NCBI RefSeq assembly: GCF_900090045.1
Contig: NW_021638295.1
Location: forward strand, 16,089 to 80,088
Direction of reading: 5' to 3'
DNA length: 64,000 nt
Source: Plasmodium malariae
Lineage: Eukaryota > Apicomplexa > Aconoidasida > Haemosporida > Plasmodiidae
The translations under genes were made by a program, and so were the position numbers. The number at the start of each line of letters is the position of its first letter. Within the stretch, counting starts at the first letter, position 1. Of the stretch, positions 13,380 through 27,178 are shown piece by piece. The notes under the pieces were generated by a model. That model saw nothing but the letters and a program-made list of their open reading frames with translations, made no database searches and had not been told where the DNA came from.

Positions 13380-16300
13380 GATAAAAAATTCGTATTATTC
13401 TAAGGTATTCAGTAAGAAAAAAACTACTAATAATATATAATTATTTTAATGATAAAGAGTGCTATATTTATTTAAAAATTTTTATTTATTTTATAAAAAC
13501 ATAAAAAAGTATATATAACTCTAATGTATTTTATATCCTACTCAAAAAAGAAGAACATTAAAAATGCATTACATAATTTTTATCTTAATTCTGTTAAAAA
13601 AAAGTATCAATAAAATATAATAATTTGAATTTCTACATAAATATAATAAAAATACAACTTAATATACCATAATAAATTAGCTCTTTTTTTATTATTATTT
13701 TTCATAAGAACCAAAAAAAAATAAATGATTTTTTAATAATACTAAATATCAAATTTATGTAGAATACGACATGTATTGAGTATAGAATATATATCATATA
13801 GGTAATATATTGTTCCATATATTATTATAATATTAAATGTTTTCAATTATTTTTTCCTATTAATAATACTTATTTATAAACATACTTTTGAAAATTTAAT
13901 TATTATTGTTTAATGATGTAATCTAATACATTATATTAATAACACGTGATCAAAGATATATCCTGTACAACTTTACTTTTTATATTATTTATAACACTTC
14001 TATTTTTCTATGGTTTATCATATAAAAAAAAAAGCATATATAAAATATTACCTAATATATGAATAACTATATATTTTATAAAAAAATAAATAATAATCCC
14101 TCATTTTTGTAATATTTATTTTTGAAACTTATAATTTTTAATTATGCATAAATATATTTTTATTTCTAAATTAAAAAGTTTTAAATTTACTGATTTCTTT
14201 TTTTTCTTTTTTTTTTTTATTGTACTATATATTGTTTATAATAAATATAAAATAAAAATAAATAATATATATAAGGAGTGATTCTTCCATAATTTATATT
14301 TAAATCAGAGTAATATTGACTACACAATGCAATTATTTAATCGTATTAAGAGTAAAAATGCTTATATATATTTTTCTTAATATTAATTGTTTATAGATGT
14401 TTAAGTAATTTTTATACATTACAATTGAATAGAAAAAAAAAAAACGAATGTAATAAAAAATGTATATACCCTTTCGTATATTCGTAAATTACGTAATATA
14501 CAAATTAACAATCCCCTACATATGTTGATATTAGAAATTAAAATTATATTATCATGTTTTTAGCATATCTTGCTAATAATCTGAAACCTAACACGAAACG
14601 ATACATACATATGTATATTATATGCAAAAAAAATAATATAGTTTAATAATGTATTATAACTTTTAATATAAGCAAAAAAAGAAAAATTAAAAAAACTTAA
14701 AATTTTTTATTAAGTAGTTAGTCATTTTTTTTATGTACATGTTTTCAAATACTAATATCAAGATATCTAACTTGAACAATATTTTTGAAAAATATGATAC
14801 AATTAGTCATGAAATAAAAAATGCACATTCAAAATTACTTATAATCCTATTAATAAATAAAACATTAATATTAATTGTGCAGTTTAATTTAAATTTAGGA
14901 AAATAAATTTAAAAAAAAATAGTGTTATATTCACGACAAAGTTCATAAACCTATTGAATCAAAAACCGTATATTTAATATTTTTATACAAAATATAGCTT
15001 AATATTCTAATTATGGTACATTACAGACTATAGCATTAATATAAGCATAATAAAAATTTTATGAAATTATATGTACAACATGCTTATTCCCCTACTGCTA
15101 TATTATTAATAAGAGCATTTAAAATATGAAAAAAATCTTAGTCCATATAGTCTTTATATTTTTTTCGTGTATTTATTATTATATTATTTCTAAGTTAAAA
15201 TAATGTACAAGGAAAAAATGCATAGTACCAAATATGTATAAGTGCTTGTTTATATAAAATGATATAAAAAAAAATATATATCCTAAGAATTTATTTACAT
15301 ATTATTTAATTCGTAAATGAATATAACGGTAAAGTTTTTAATTATCCTTGTTATGATGATATCAAATGAGATTAGAAAAAATGAGTAAATGTAATAAATA
15401 AGTTCTTATATTAGATGAATATTATCTCAAAATTATATTTCATAATACTGTCAAAAACAAATATTCATAATATCTCTATATTATTAAATTTGTCTTATCA
15501 CAGAAATATAAGTTATTTTCATACAACATCAATAACTGCAACAATTACGTAGGTTAAACGTGAAAAGATAATATGGCTTTAATCCGTTGATTTATTTATA
15601 AAGATTTATGAATATTAAAATTGATGATGTTCTATTAACAATTCATACTTATGAATACAGTGATGTTAATATATACAATTAATTTCATACTCAAACTAAT
15701 TGAAAAATATACTAAAAATAATATTATATAGAATTGATTATTAAGCATATATTTTTCAAAATATTTTTATTTAAAAATAATTCTTATTAACCTTGAATTT
15801 AAATAAAAAATGATATGAAAAAAATATAAAATACATAAATTTAGTTACATTAAATATAGAATAACATGATATACAGAAAGTAAAGGTAACATGTAGTAAA
15901 CAGTTGTATATACTTAAATCTATAAAGAAAACAAGAATTAGAAAACATTTAAGATTGATAAAAGTACGAATTATGTCATTTATTAATTAAAATAGTAATT
16001 GTAATATTCTATATAAGACATTAAATAATTATGTATTTATTATATTAAAAATATAAGTAAACACTTACAGATATAATTTTTTCATATATATCACATTTTT
16101 CTTATGAATATTCGAAAATATTTAACCTCTCATTTTTAGAAACAGGAGATATATATATATTCTAAAATATAGTATTAAAAACACCACAAAAAATACATTT
16201 TAACAGTAATGATAATATAAAAGTATTCCAAATACTGTACATATTAAGCGTATAATTTAAAACTACTTTGCTTCAGTATATACAAGTATATTATATATCT

Positions 16301-16421
16301 AGCATAATAAAAATTAAAAGTATAAATTAAGGGATTCTATATTTTGAAGCAGATAATATAATTAAGAATAAAGAAAATATTTATCAGATACATGAAAAAA
16401 CAAATTTGTGCATGAAGTTCA
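13380..16421. other. Intergenic, no gene seen
   Basis: 5' flank of the fam-m gene and 3' flank of the next pseudogene. It is AT-rich with many A/T runs. No open frame or splice-bounded exon could be supported. Confidence 0.6.
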
Positions 16422-17317
16422 TTAGTTATAGTTAGACTTTATATTCATTTCTTCTACTTCTTTGGCATTTTTGAAGTATTTTTTTGGTATATAAATAATA
16501 ATTGCAAAACTTATTAAAATAACTAATATCATTGGAACTATACCTCTTATATTTAAAATAATATATAGCAGAATAAAAAAAACGTTTGATGTACGAGTAT
16601 TGGAATCTCCGTAATAATATGATAAAGAAGTTAATCAAAGAATTATAAAAAAAAACTATTCCTGATAGAGCAAATGTTAATGTGGTACTAATATATAGTG
16701 AAGGTTTTAAATTGTTTTGCTTAGTAAAATCAGTGAATTTCCTGTATTTATATGTATGACTAAATCTTTTTTATATTTTTTTTTCAAAGAAATTAAGTAT
16801 CGCCGCAAAAAGATTGTGTATAACGGACGAGCTTTTCTAACATAAATTTTTGGATCCAATTCTTGAATTAATTTTATTAATAGATTCACATTTTTCATCA
16901 TGGTCTTATTTACTATTATTTTCTTCATTTTCTGATATATTAGATCTATTTCCAGATAACGTATATTTTAATATTACATTTTTTGTTTCCTTCTCACTTC
17001 TTGATAATAATCTATCAGTTCTTGAATTTAATGAACTTTTTTCACTGTTTTTATTAGCAAACGATTTATCAAGGTTGTACTGCAAGGAAAAGGAAATATC
17101 TTTTTTCATTTATAATATGATATATATATACACAAATACAAAAAATACTTATTTAATTATATATATTTATATTTATAATATGAAATTTCACAATCTATGA
17201 AGCATGTCTTCTGGGTATTTATCATTATGCAGCATTGTAGAAATAAGAACATATCCAAGCAAAAATGATGAACATAAGAGTTTTAATTAAAATAAAATAT
17301 TATATTTTTTTATTCAT
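16422..17317 (-). pseudogene. Exported-protein pseudogene, leader exon intact in length
   Basis: Exon 1 (17231-17317) is exactly 29 codons, as in the fam-type genes of this window: MNKKI, a TAA, then YFILIKTLMFIIFAWICSYF. The donor reads GCATAATG where the active genes have GTATAATT or similar, so GT has become GC. Exon 2 starts at 17079 after TTGCAG and opens YNLDKSFANKNSEKSS, with RTDRLLSRSEKE as a degenerate R-x-L export site. The frame then meets TAA or TAG after ENNSK, after KNLC and after FEKKI, and a shift in a T run near 16650. The downstream frame ends with a membrane segment (VPMILVILISFAIIIYI) and a charged tail to the TAA at 16422. It was a two-exon exported protein, but its exon 2 is not closely fam-l or fam-m. 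The leader exon, GC donor, stops and shift are all directly visible. Confidence 0.75.
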
Positions 17318-20300
17318 ATTGGAATTATTTAATGTTATATCATTAATTAAGTAAAAATTTTATTTAATACTAAGAAGATATTAATACAATGGTGATGTTA
17401 TAAACATTATTAATTTTTTATTTTAAAAAATTGTTATAATTCATTAATAAAATTCCAAAATAAATAATACTGGAGAAAAGATAATTTTAAGAATGTTTTA
17501 GTAAATATTTCCAATCATGATTTATTTATAGAGAAAGCAATATTTATTAAAATAATTTCAGGTAGATCTTAATTTGTTAAGTAAACGCTTTCTCTTCATA
17601 TATATCAATTATCCAACAAAATAATTTAAAATTATTCTTATTAATAGTATACAAAAATCAAAATAAAATAGATTCCTTAGTGTTTAAAAATATTATTTTA
17701 TATTTAAATTAAAAAATGTAATATGTCGCCTGAATAGGTACATTAACATAAATAAAAATATAGCACTTAATTTCTTCCTGTTCTCTATCAATAAACATAG
17801 TTCTGCGCACATATTATACATTTTAGGTCTTATATTATAATTAAAGCCACAAACTGTTACATTCAAAATAGTAGTACTGATAGAAAGTAAAAAAAAAGAA
17901 TACAAATTATTTTTCTTGCACAAATAAATAGATAATATGTGATATATACATTCACTATTATTTTAAGATGTTCATTTTGGGATTGAATTTGTACATGAAA
18001 TTATGATATATTAAAAATTTATAGCAAATATACAGCTTCATAGTTCTGTATCAAATTATCATAAAAAAATAGTATAATTTTATTTATATTAAAAATATAC
18101 AAATTTCATACATTATTACTAATAAAAAAGATTATTATGTTTAGGAAATTCTATTATTTAATTTTCTTCTTTTTTCTAAAAATAAATTTATTTTATAAGT
18201 TATCTGGATATAATAACATTAACAAAAAAAAATGTAAATGTATGTTTAATGAAATAAAATTTTTAGTGTTAGTAAAATTTAAAAAAAAAAAACCAACAAA
18301 AGATAATTAAAAAATGAATAATTTACAACTTAAAATAACATATTCATCAAATAAGAAATGTTAATGTATAACATATTATATAATAAAACATAGGAAATTC
18401 TTTTATGTATATATATTTTTGTTGAATATGCTGTAGAGTGCAGAACAACGCATTTACTTTTTACTTACGTATAAATAAGTACTTCTTTAAATTATATATA
18501 AAGTTATAATTTTTATGCAACTAATGTAAGTGAAATAAATTTGGTATTTCACAATATATATCATTTGAAGTAAATATATATATATATATATATACTTATC
18601 AATGCTTTTATACATTTCCCTTTGGTTTATTCATTGGATGAATGCAATTATAAAAATATTATATATTTATATTATTTTAATAATATAATAACAAAGCAAT
18701 ATTAATTTTCCTAGGAATATAAGTCTTATAAAAATAATTAACTAAAACAAAAAATAAAATTCTAGTTATATTTACATATATATTTAATATATACTGTTAT
18801 TTCTTTATTTTATTTTATTTTTTTTTTTTTGTAACATTTTTATATTATTTTTATTACAAATATTTATGATTAACTGAATTTATTTTATTTATAGTTATTC
18901 ATATAATTAATTTTTTGAATAATATTTTTTATTTAGTATTCTATTTATTTTTTAATATTATACATTACTAATAAACTAATTGCACATAATATATTTTCTA
19001 TGAATATGAATATTTTATACTTTATAATTTTTATATCCTGTTGTAAATCATTTATACTACTGTCGTATTGTTATTTCTCATATTTGGATTAATGGGTTCA
19101 TTCTTTTGCATAAGTAATTCTATTTTAACATACGAACTACGATATATATTAATATTTAAAATTTTATGTTTTTTAATTTTTTTATAGATAAGTTTAATAG
19201 TACATTTTTTAGATATTTCTAAAATATTTTTTTAATATATATCTATATTTTGACTATATATTATATAATTTCATAAATAATATATATACATATATATTAT
19301 AAAGCTAAAGGAACAACATAATATTATTATTCTTTTTTATTTAATATGAATTAACCATAGTATAGCGTATCTTTTATATATAATATAAAAAAAATTATAA
19401 TAAATTAGAAATAATTAAAAGAATTATTTTCTTCTGTAACATAATATTTAGAATAAAGTTTTTTATCAATAAATATGCTCAAATTTTTTTTTTAAATGAT
19501 ATCCTATAAAACTTTTTAATGATAAATATTTTTTTTGTTATTGTATAAGAACAGTTTTCAAAATAAATATATAATGAATATAATTTAAATATGAAACGTA
19601 TCTATAATAGTACATATAATGAAATTCAGTTAAACTCTATTTACCATTTTTCTTACTTGACATTTTATTATGAGCTAATGATGTCCTCACATTGTATGCT
19701 TATATAAAGCACTGATTTATGCATTGTAATACATCTTTAGAATTTACTTCTGAAATTCAACTTTATATTTATATGGACGAATTTAAAAAATATATATTTA
19801 TATATGTTATTGTTTATTATTCACTCTCTTATTGGTACATAATACCTGTTTTTCAGCATGCACATTTTTAAAGATATAATAATAATTAATTACATTGTAA
19901 TGTTCCAATGAATCATTTATTCATGTTATTCCTTTTACTACATTATATTATAACTTCCTATATTTTACTGCATATAGAAAATATTTAACTTTAATGAACT
20001 CAATAAACGATAGTCTTTTATTTCTCGCTGAACTTTATCTTGTATTTCACATACAAATAAGGGAATCAAGAAGTATTCAAATTACTATTTTAACTTTCAC
20101 TATATTTGTACTTAAAATTATCTATAAATGTTAATTAATAATGTTGCTTAAAGATAATATATCAATTGGATATGTTGTTTTATATTAAATTACGATATTA
20201 TATTCAATACTATTATTTTCAATAGTTCTATTTAAACGATCTAATTTCTGTAAGAATTTTTTTTTTATTTTATATAATATCTTCTCCGTTTTACTTCATT

Positions 20301-20679
20301 ATATATGTTCACTTTTACTTTTTATAATATAGAGTTATTTCTATATCGTTTCTTATTATTTATAAATGAATAAGTTTTCTTAAATTATCTTGTGCTATGA
20401 ATTTACTTCTTTAGTTGTATCATCTTTAGCTTTCACGGGAATACCTATATTCCAATATTCTTATAATTTTATTAGCTTTTTCAAGAATAATAATTTTATA
20501 TTAATACTTTGTATTCATATATCTTTTATTATTACCACGTAATAATCTCCTATACGTATTAATTAATTTGCATACCTGATTACACAATAAATATAAAACC
20601 TCATAAAGCTTAACATGCAACAGTATGTTCCATGTATTAATCCAACTGATTTTAAGTTATTATTTTTTGATTATGTATT
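17318..20679. other. 3' flank of pir gene, similar to 44.0-45.9 kb
   Basis: No gene is supported. From about 18.6 kb on, the sequence aligns by eye and in order with the 3' flank of the third pir gene: TTTTCCTAGGAA at 18706 and 44242, and AGAAAATATTTAA near 19976 and 45478 are two anchors. Confidence 0.5.
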
Positions 20680-21891
20680 TCACAAAGGATCATAATGTAT
20701 ATGATGTCCATATTTGTTATAATTTTCATTCAAATATTTATCTATATATTCTTCACCTTCATAATCCTCATTTATTTTTTTTTTCAATAAATGAGCTTTT
20801 AGCCATGATTTAAATGGAGTAAACTAATTAGAAATTAAAAATATAAAATATATAATATTTTTTCGTAATAAAAATTAACATTTAATGAAATAAATTATGA
20901 CAATTAATATATCATGTTTTTATTTTTACATTCAATTTGTATTTACTTTATAAAATGTAAAAAATAAGAAAACAATTCCCAAAAGTGGAAAAATAACTGC
21001 CACAATAATATCTTCAAATGGAACAGAGATTTTTTGTTCTAAGTTTTTGGACGGTTCTTCTTCAGTCTGTGCCATATATTGATCTTTCCTGTTATTGGAA
21101 CCATCTAAATGTTTTACTTCACACGATAAAGGGGGATTTTCCTTTATATGTACTCCTTTAATTTTTTCAAGAACTTTACAGTATATCATATTTTTTATAC
21201 CACCAGTGCTACAATTATTTTTCATATTAATATATATTTCATAATTTTTACTAATATAACTTTTCAAATTTTTATTGCATATATAGTTATTATCATAAAG
21301 GTAATTCTCAATTGTATTATAATTTGTAGCATAATCGTACACACTTTTCATTTTATCAAAATCTTCCTTTACATATGGAAAATCAAATAAATTACATTCT
21401 TTAACTTTATCATTAAAATTTTCTTTTAGATTAAGAATAATCTTATTAATATCGTCATTAACGCTTTGTTTTCTATTTCGTAATTTAAATAAACGATCAT
21501 ACATCCAAAACTTCACGATTGTACAGGAGTCCTCTTGGAATTGACCAGAGAGTGACAAATTATTGAATATTTTGATGATTCCTGTAAGATTCTCACAAAA
21601 TTCGAAAACATCATAGTAATCACTTAAATCTTCAGCTAATTGATTACAAATTTTATCAGATTCATATGACTTTTTCTTATCTAAAATACTATAATTAAGA
21701 GTAGAAGGAAGAGGAACTCCTACATCATCCTAACAATTGATAAAAATACAAATAATATATATATATATATTTATAATGATTAAATTCCTAATTTTCATAA
21801 GACAAAATTTTCTGTTTCGACAAACTATACTATAATAAATTAAAGATATGTAAAGGAATATATTTTAATAAATATATACTGTATCCGCCAT
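20680..21891 (-). CDS. pir: PIR variant surface protein
   Basis: Three exons: 21880-21891 (MADT), 20947-21729 and 20680-20823; introns are 150 and 123 nt, both phase 0, with GTATAT and GTAAAT donors. The product is 312 residues. Exon 2 opens DDVGVPLPSTLNYS and carries spaced Cys, an alpha-helical ectodomain (KMKSVYDYATNYNTIENYL) and a Cys pair near SCEVKHLDG. It ends in a membrane segment (VAVIFPLLGIVFLFF) at about residues 245-263. Exon 3 opens FTPFKSWLKAHLLKKK, the usual start of a PIR cytoplasmic tail, and ends HHIHYDPL before TGA. PIR proteins form the largest Plasmodium variant family, placed at or near the infected red cell surface; function is unsettled. The exon 1 and exon 3 calls rest on splice sites plus frame. 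No break is seen. Confidence 0.9.
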
Positions 21892-24231
21892 TATCAAGTT
21901 TTATCCCATTTGATAAATATATACTATGGGGCCCATAGTGATATTTAAGTACGAATAAGATTTTATGTATAAAAAATTATAATACAAGTTATATGCACTT
22001 TATTTTATTTTAAATCTTGTAAATAATAAAATATTTCTTAAAATAATATACTTCTCAAATTTAAAATATGTTCAAATCCAAAAAAATACAATTATGAGAT
22101 TATATAATGATAATCCTTAATAATAACAAAAAAAAAATAATAATATAAAATAATTAATAAAAAATATATGTTTATAAAAAATAGTGAAAAATAATTTTGT
22201 AAAAATTTCATTCATATATGTATTTTTCCTTTCTTGCTATATTTTACTTTTTTAATGTAAGTAGTCTTTTCTGTATACTTATTCAAAATACATAATCCCC
22301 TTAGAAATATATATTTGTATATTAATTAATAATTTTAATTATATATTACATATACATAAGCAAATTCTTTAACATTATAAAAATATTTTCTACATTAATT
22401 AGGCAACTAATTCTTAGGTAAGTATGTATTTTCATTATATTAATTATGGTTATCTATAAATTATAATGCAAATATATGCAGATGAATGTAAAATTAAATT
22501 ATAATTTCTTATAAAATAACAAATTTTTTTAAATAAATATCTTACATGTATACTGAAATAATGTAATTAAAATTATTTTTATAATAAAAACTAACAAAAA
22601 TAATAACATACGGTTATCCATCCATCATTAAAGTTATTTTTAACGAAACATGCATCTAAAATTCACAATATTTTTTCAATATCTTTTTATTTTATCCGTT
22701 AATTATATTTCCTGATTACTAATATTAGATTACTATTATCATATAACTTTTGAATCATACATATGCCTATACTGACAAATATATTATTGCATATATTGGT
22801 ATTTAATTGTATGTTTTTTTGTTATGCACAAGTATGTCAATAAATAATAGAACTATAATAGAAGTTATGATATCTAATATTGATACTTAGATAAATCACC
22901 ATATAAAGAATCTAATTTATATATTTATTATTTATACATTTTATACATTTTTTTTTTAATACTATGTTTTTCTTTATGTACTTTATAAAGATTAATAATA
23001 AAAATTTTCAATAAGAAATATAAATAAACGGTATTTTTCATTGTTAGCATATTTTTAAATAGCTTTTATATTATGATAAAAACATAATATTAATTAAACA
23101 TTGTAAATAGTATTCCATTACACATATAATTTTTAAATTCCATTATTTATTTTCAGTATTTTTATATATATCATTGACAATAAACTTTCTTGACTGTTCT
23201 TCAACAAAGAAAGAAGGCCATTCATTAAAGATAATGAAATTTAAAAGTAATTACCTTAAAATATAAATTTAATACTTATGTCATTATTTATCTTTTTAAA
23301 ATATATAATTTTTTATTGATATTTTTTTTTATCAATTTATTATTTTTTTATTTATAATAAAAAAAAACTTACTTTCTTACAAGGCTATTAATGTTAAATA
23401 TATTTACAAGTTACATAAATTTAAGTAATATTAGTGACTATATATGTTTATATAAGTATATATTTATTCTGTCATTCATATATAAAATAACTCGTTCTAT
23501 TGTATTTATCAACATTTTCTTGCACTGATTAATACACCCCTCACTTGAATTGTTTAGGATGCGTATACTTTTTTGGAAAAACATTTTATATTATAATATA
23601 TTATTATTTCATTACACCAATTTATTTTTAAATAAGTTTTTAATAATATACCTTTCCTTTAATATTATATAATATTTCCTTTAATATGTTAAAGATGAAT
23701 TTATTATATGAAAATTAAAATAATATATAGGACGAACTCATATATGCCCAAAAATCATAAATTACACAGCAGAACGTATCCTCCCCTTATAAAGAAGAGT
23801 ATATAGATATATACAAATTAGATTTAAAAGGAAATGAATAAGAATTATTACATAGTAATTTACTAACATATTTTAATTATATATTTGCTCTTATATTAAA
23901 TAGAATTTGTTTTTATTTTTAACAATATTTTTATAAATTATTCTATATATAATTAAAAGGCATTAATCCTTTCTTATGTTCATATTATTCAGAAAAAAAT
24001 AAGTTTTGACTATATTAAATGAAAAAATTAGCCCCTTATATTTAAACAATATTGATTTTACATATATTACTTCCATATTCGTTAAAAAAACATAAATAAA
24101 TATTAAAAAATAATTATACTATATATATTAAAAATAAAATAGAGATATATTTAATATCTTTTATTGAGTTTATAATTATTTATGAATTATTACTAATTCT
24201 TCACTAAGGCCCAATAGTTATATAACAAAAG
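21892..24231. other. 5' flank of pir gene, no gene seen
   Basis: AT-rich spacer upstream of the pir start. No coding segment or regulatory motif could be supported. Confidence 0.6.
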
Positions 24232-24300
24232 AATATATGTAAAGCTAATATATGTAAAGCTAATATATGTAAAGCTAATATATGTAAAGCTAATATATGA
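24232..24300. repeat. 15-bp tandem repeat, 4.6 copies
   Basis: The unit AATATATGTAAAGCT occurs four times without change (24232-24291), followed by a partial fifth copy (AATATATGA). It is open on the minus strand (LALHI repeats) but there is no reason to think it is coding. Confidence 0.95.
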
Positions 24301-25019
24301 AAAAATATTATGTTATTGTATGTAATGTATTCAAATACTACAAAATTAATATATGTTTTAATAAAAAGATGCCTTCCTTGTGCAATATATAATAACATTA
24401 TTCAACGAATTATATACTCTTTCAAAATTGATAAATTACGAAAAAAAACAAAAAATAAATAATATAGTATAGTATAATTATTATACGTAAAAACATATAT
24501 ATATTACAAATGATATTTTTGAAAGAGAGATTTGTGCTTTATCCTATGAAAATATTGTATGAAAATTTTTTATAATTAGTAATGTTAATAAATTAATATA
24601 AATATTAAATGTCATCCAGGAAGTACTTATTATATTAAAATATTTAAGTTATAATATGCTTAATTCAGTAATCTTATTTACTAAATTTTCTTACCACTTT
24701 TTTTTTACAGTATTCATTATATTAAACATTTCGGTTTAAATATCGTAGCTTACGTGAACATATAATTTTCAACATTTATTCTCATATATACATTAAGAAT
24801 ACAAATAAATCATCCTTTACTATGTGCATAATCATCTATTTTATTTTGATTATGATTATATTAGTGATGTACATATACAACATACTCCATTTTTTTTTTT
24901 TTTATATAGGCATTTTCAGTATTTACTCTATTATATAACAAGTATTATGTAAATATGTACAATATAGGAAATTCAATATTATTTTTTTTTGCTTTTTATA
25001 TATTTTTTTTATTATCCTC
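24301..25019. other. Intergenic, no gene seen
   Basis: AT-rich with long A/T runs. Nothing supportable was found. Confidence 0.5.
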
Positions 25020-26127
25020 ATATATATTTTTCATTAAAATATTAAATTATGAAATTGATGTTTCATTCACTACGTTATATTGCTAATATTCTATAAATGA
25101 TTTATTTAATTTACTGATTTATAGCTTTCATATCAAATTTGTCTGTTTCATATATATTTCTTATTTATAGTAGTATATTCGTTACTTCTAAAATTCAAGT
25201 TAAATCACGCAAACCGTTAAAATTGAATTACTATTACTCCTTATAAATTTATTGAACGCACCACAAAAAGCACATTCTACATAATGTTGATTATTCTTCT
25301 CTTTTATATTTTCTATCATAACGGATGCATAAATTTTACCATATGTAGATCTAAATTACCTCAAATTTTTTTCTTCAGTTTATTTAATGATATAATAGAC
25401 AAATGGAATAAAATAATACGTTGAAAAAAATTAAAAAACGTACCTTCATATTTGCAATATTTATATCATTCTAAATTCTTTTAAAATTTATGTTACGATT
25501 TTTTACACACTGTTAATAATTTAAATGAAATTTTTATTAATATTGCACAAAATAAATAATACTAAAGCTATTGATAATATTATATCAGTTCTAGTTAAAA
25601 TGAGAATTGCACTTTATTTTCTTGTGTTTCATTATAATCAATTTTCTATTTATTTAGAATATAAAATAGTTGTTATATGATTTCTATAATCCTTTTTAAA
25701 ATCTTCATACTTCTCAAATATAAGTTATTATTCGTTTTATAATAATGTAAGTGAATAATACATAATATAATATACTTATCATAGTTAATACATTTTTTAC
25801 CACTACAAGGTATTCTATCAAACAAAAAATGTAAAAATATTCCTATGGAATCATTACTTTTTATTTATTTCACAGTTCATAATTGTTAATATATTATATA
25901 TTCTTTTTAGATATATATGTATTATAATCATTTTGCGTATTTACCAATTTTTAGAACAATGCTAATATATCTTATTTAAATATTTTTATAGATTCGTCCT
26001 GCAACCTATTCTCTATTTTATAGGTATTACATCTCTCACATGTATTATAAAAGTGAAAGATTTTGTCTAAAAAATTTAAATATTTCATATCAATGATAAA
26101 ATGATAAGAAAAAAAACTATCCGCCAT
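25020..26127 (-). pseudogene. Decayed coding segments, perhaps pir-like
   Basis: Two open minus-strand segments stand out. One is 25972-26127: 51 codons starting MADSFFSYHF, with FYNTCERCNTYK and ENRLQDESIK. The other is 25203-25355: 51 codons with KIYASVMIENIKEKN, HYVECAFCGAFNKF and a C-terminal VCVI. Stop-broken coding-like sequence runs on from both (KLVNTQNDYNTYISKKN; RNIYETDKFDMKAINQ). The first starts ATGGCGGATA, as does exon 1 of the pir gene at 21.9 kb, but here no GT donor follows at the same place. A decayed pir gene is possible; the second segment does not look typical for pir, so two different remnants are equally possible. Confidence 0.35.
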
Positions 26128-27178
26128 TGCACCTAAATAAACGTAACTTTCGTAATTATAAGTATCTATTGTTCGTACAAATAAATTTTTGTTTTTAAGA
26201 AATAAAATTGCAACCTAATAGTAAAAATTAGAATAAAATTTATAGTAACCAGATAAAGAAATAAAATTTTTATTAATACTTTTTTTTTTTCCAAGAACTA
26301 TGAAATATTCAAATAATACAGTTTTTAGTTATTATTGTTCAAATTATAAATATAGAATTATTGTCCCTGTTAATGAAACATCGTACGTTTATAAAATAAA
26401 ATTTAAGCGGAACAATAAAACTATATATGTTTTTATCTTTTCATTAAATCCTATGTGTTTAAAATACCGAATTTAGTACAATATTATAAATATTTCATAT
26501 TCAAAAAGGTTATTATTTTTATATATATTTACAACATTACATTTATTATAAAAAAAAAGAAAACATATATAAGGAAATTTTTTTACAATAACTTCATTTT
26601 ATAACATATTTTTCATAAAACGTATAAAATGAATATTAAGTATTTTTTAAGTATATAAATATATACACATGGATATAAAAAAAATACATTCCATATCTTT
26701 CATCATATTGTAAATAATACACATTCATTTTTAATATTAAACGAATAAGTTATTATTTTATTTTTACATAAAAAAATATATTATGCCTATACAAAAATAT
26801 AAAAATAAAACAAATTGTTAAGGTAGCAAATACGATGTGTAACAGTATATAAATAAAATCATATAAATTTCGTCTTTTTATACATTAATTTTAAGGTTCA
26901 TATATATATTTTTCTAAAAATTTTTGATTAATATAGAAGTATACATATAAACCATAATATTGCTTTAACCTGATGAATTCTTTAAAACACGATGAGAAAA
27001 GAAATAAATCTCTTAAATTAACCAATAAAAATAAAAGTGTACATTTATACTGTTGAGGATCAAACTTACAATACAAATGCATGTGGATTTGCCATATTTA
27101 TGTAATTATATGTATGTTTGTTATTTGGGAATAATATTTAAAAATTTATTGAAACTTATTGTTATAAAAGACTACTTT
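26128..27178. other. 3' flank of exported-protein gene
   Basis: AT-rich, no gene seen. A minus-strand open frame near 26.9-27.1 kb has no start context, splice sites or recognisable motif. Confidence 0.5.

Noticed and set aside
17693..17923. 76-residue minus-strand frame with a signal-peptide-like start (MCKKNNLYSFFLL)
   Set aside because: No following exon, and composition is close to background; kept only as a note.
21148..21390. Plus-strand open frame opposite the first pir gene
   Set aside because: Antisense shadow of a clear PIR ectodomain exon; the same applies to frames at 32079-32324 and 46384-46629.
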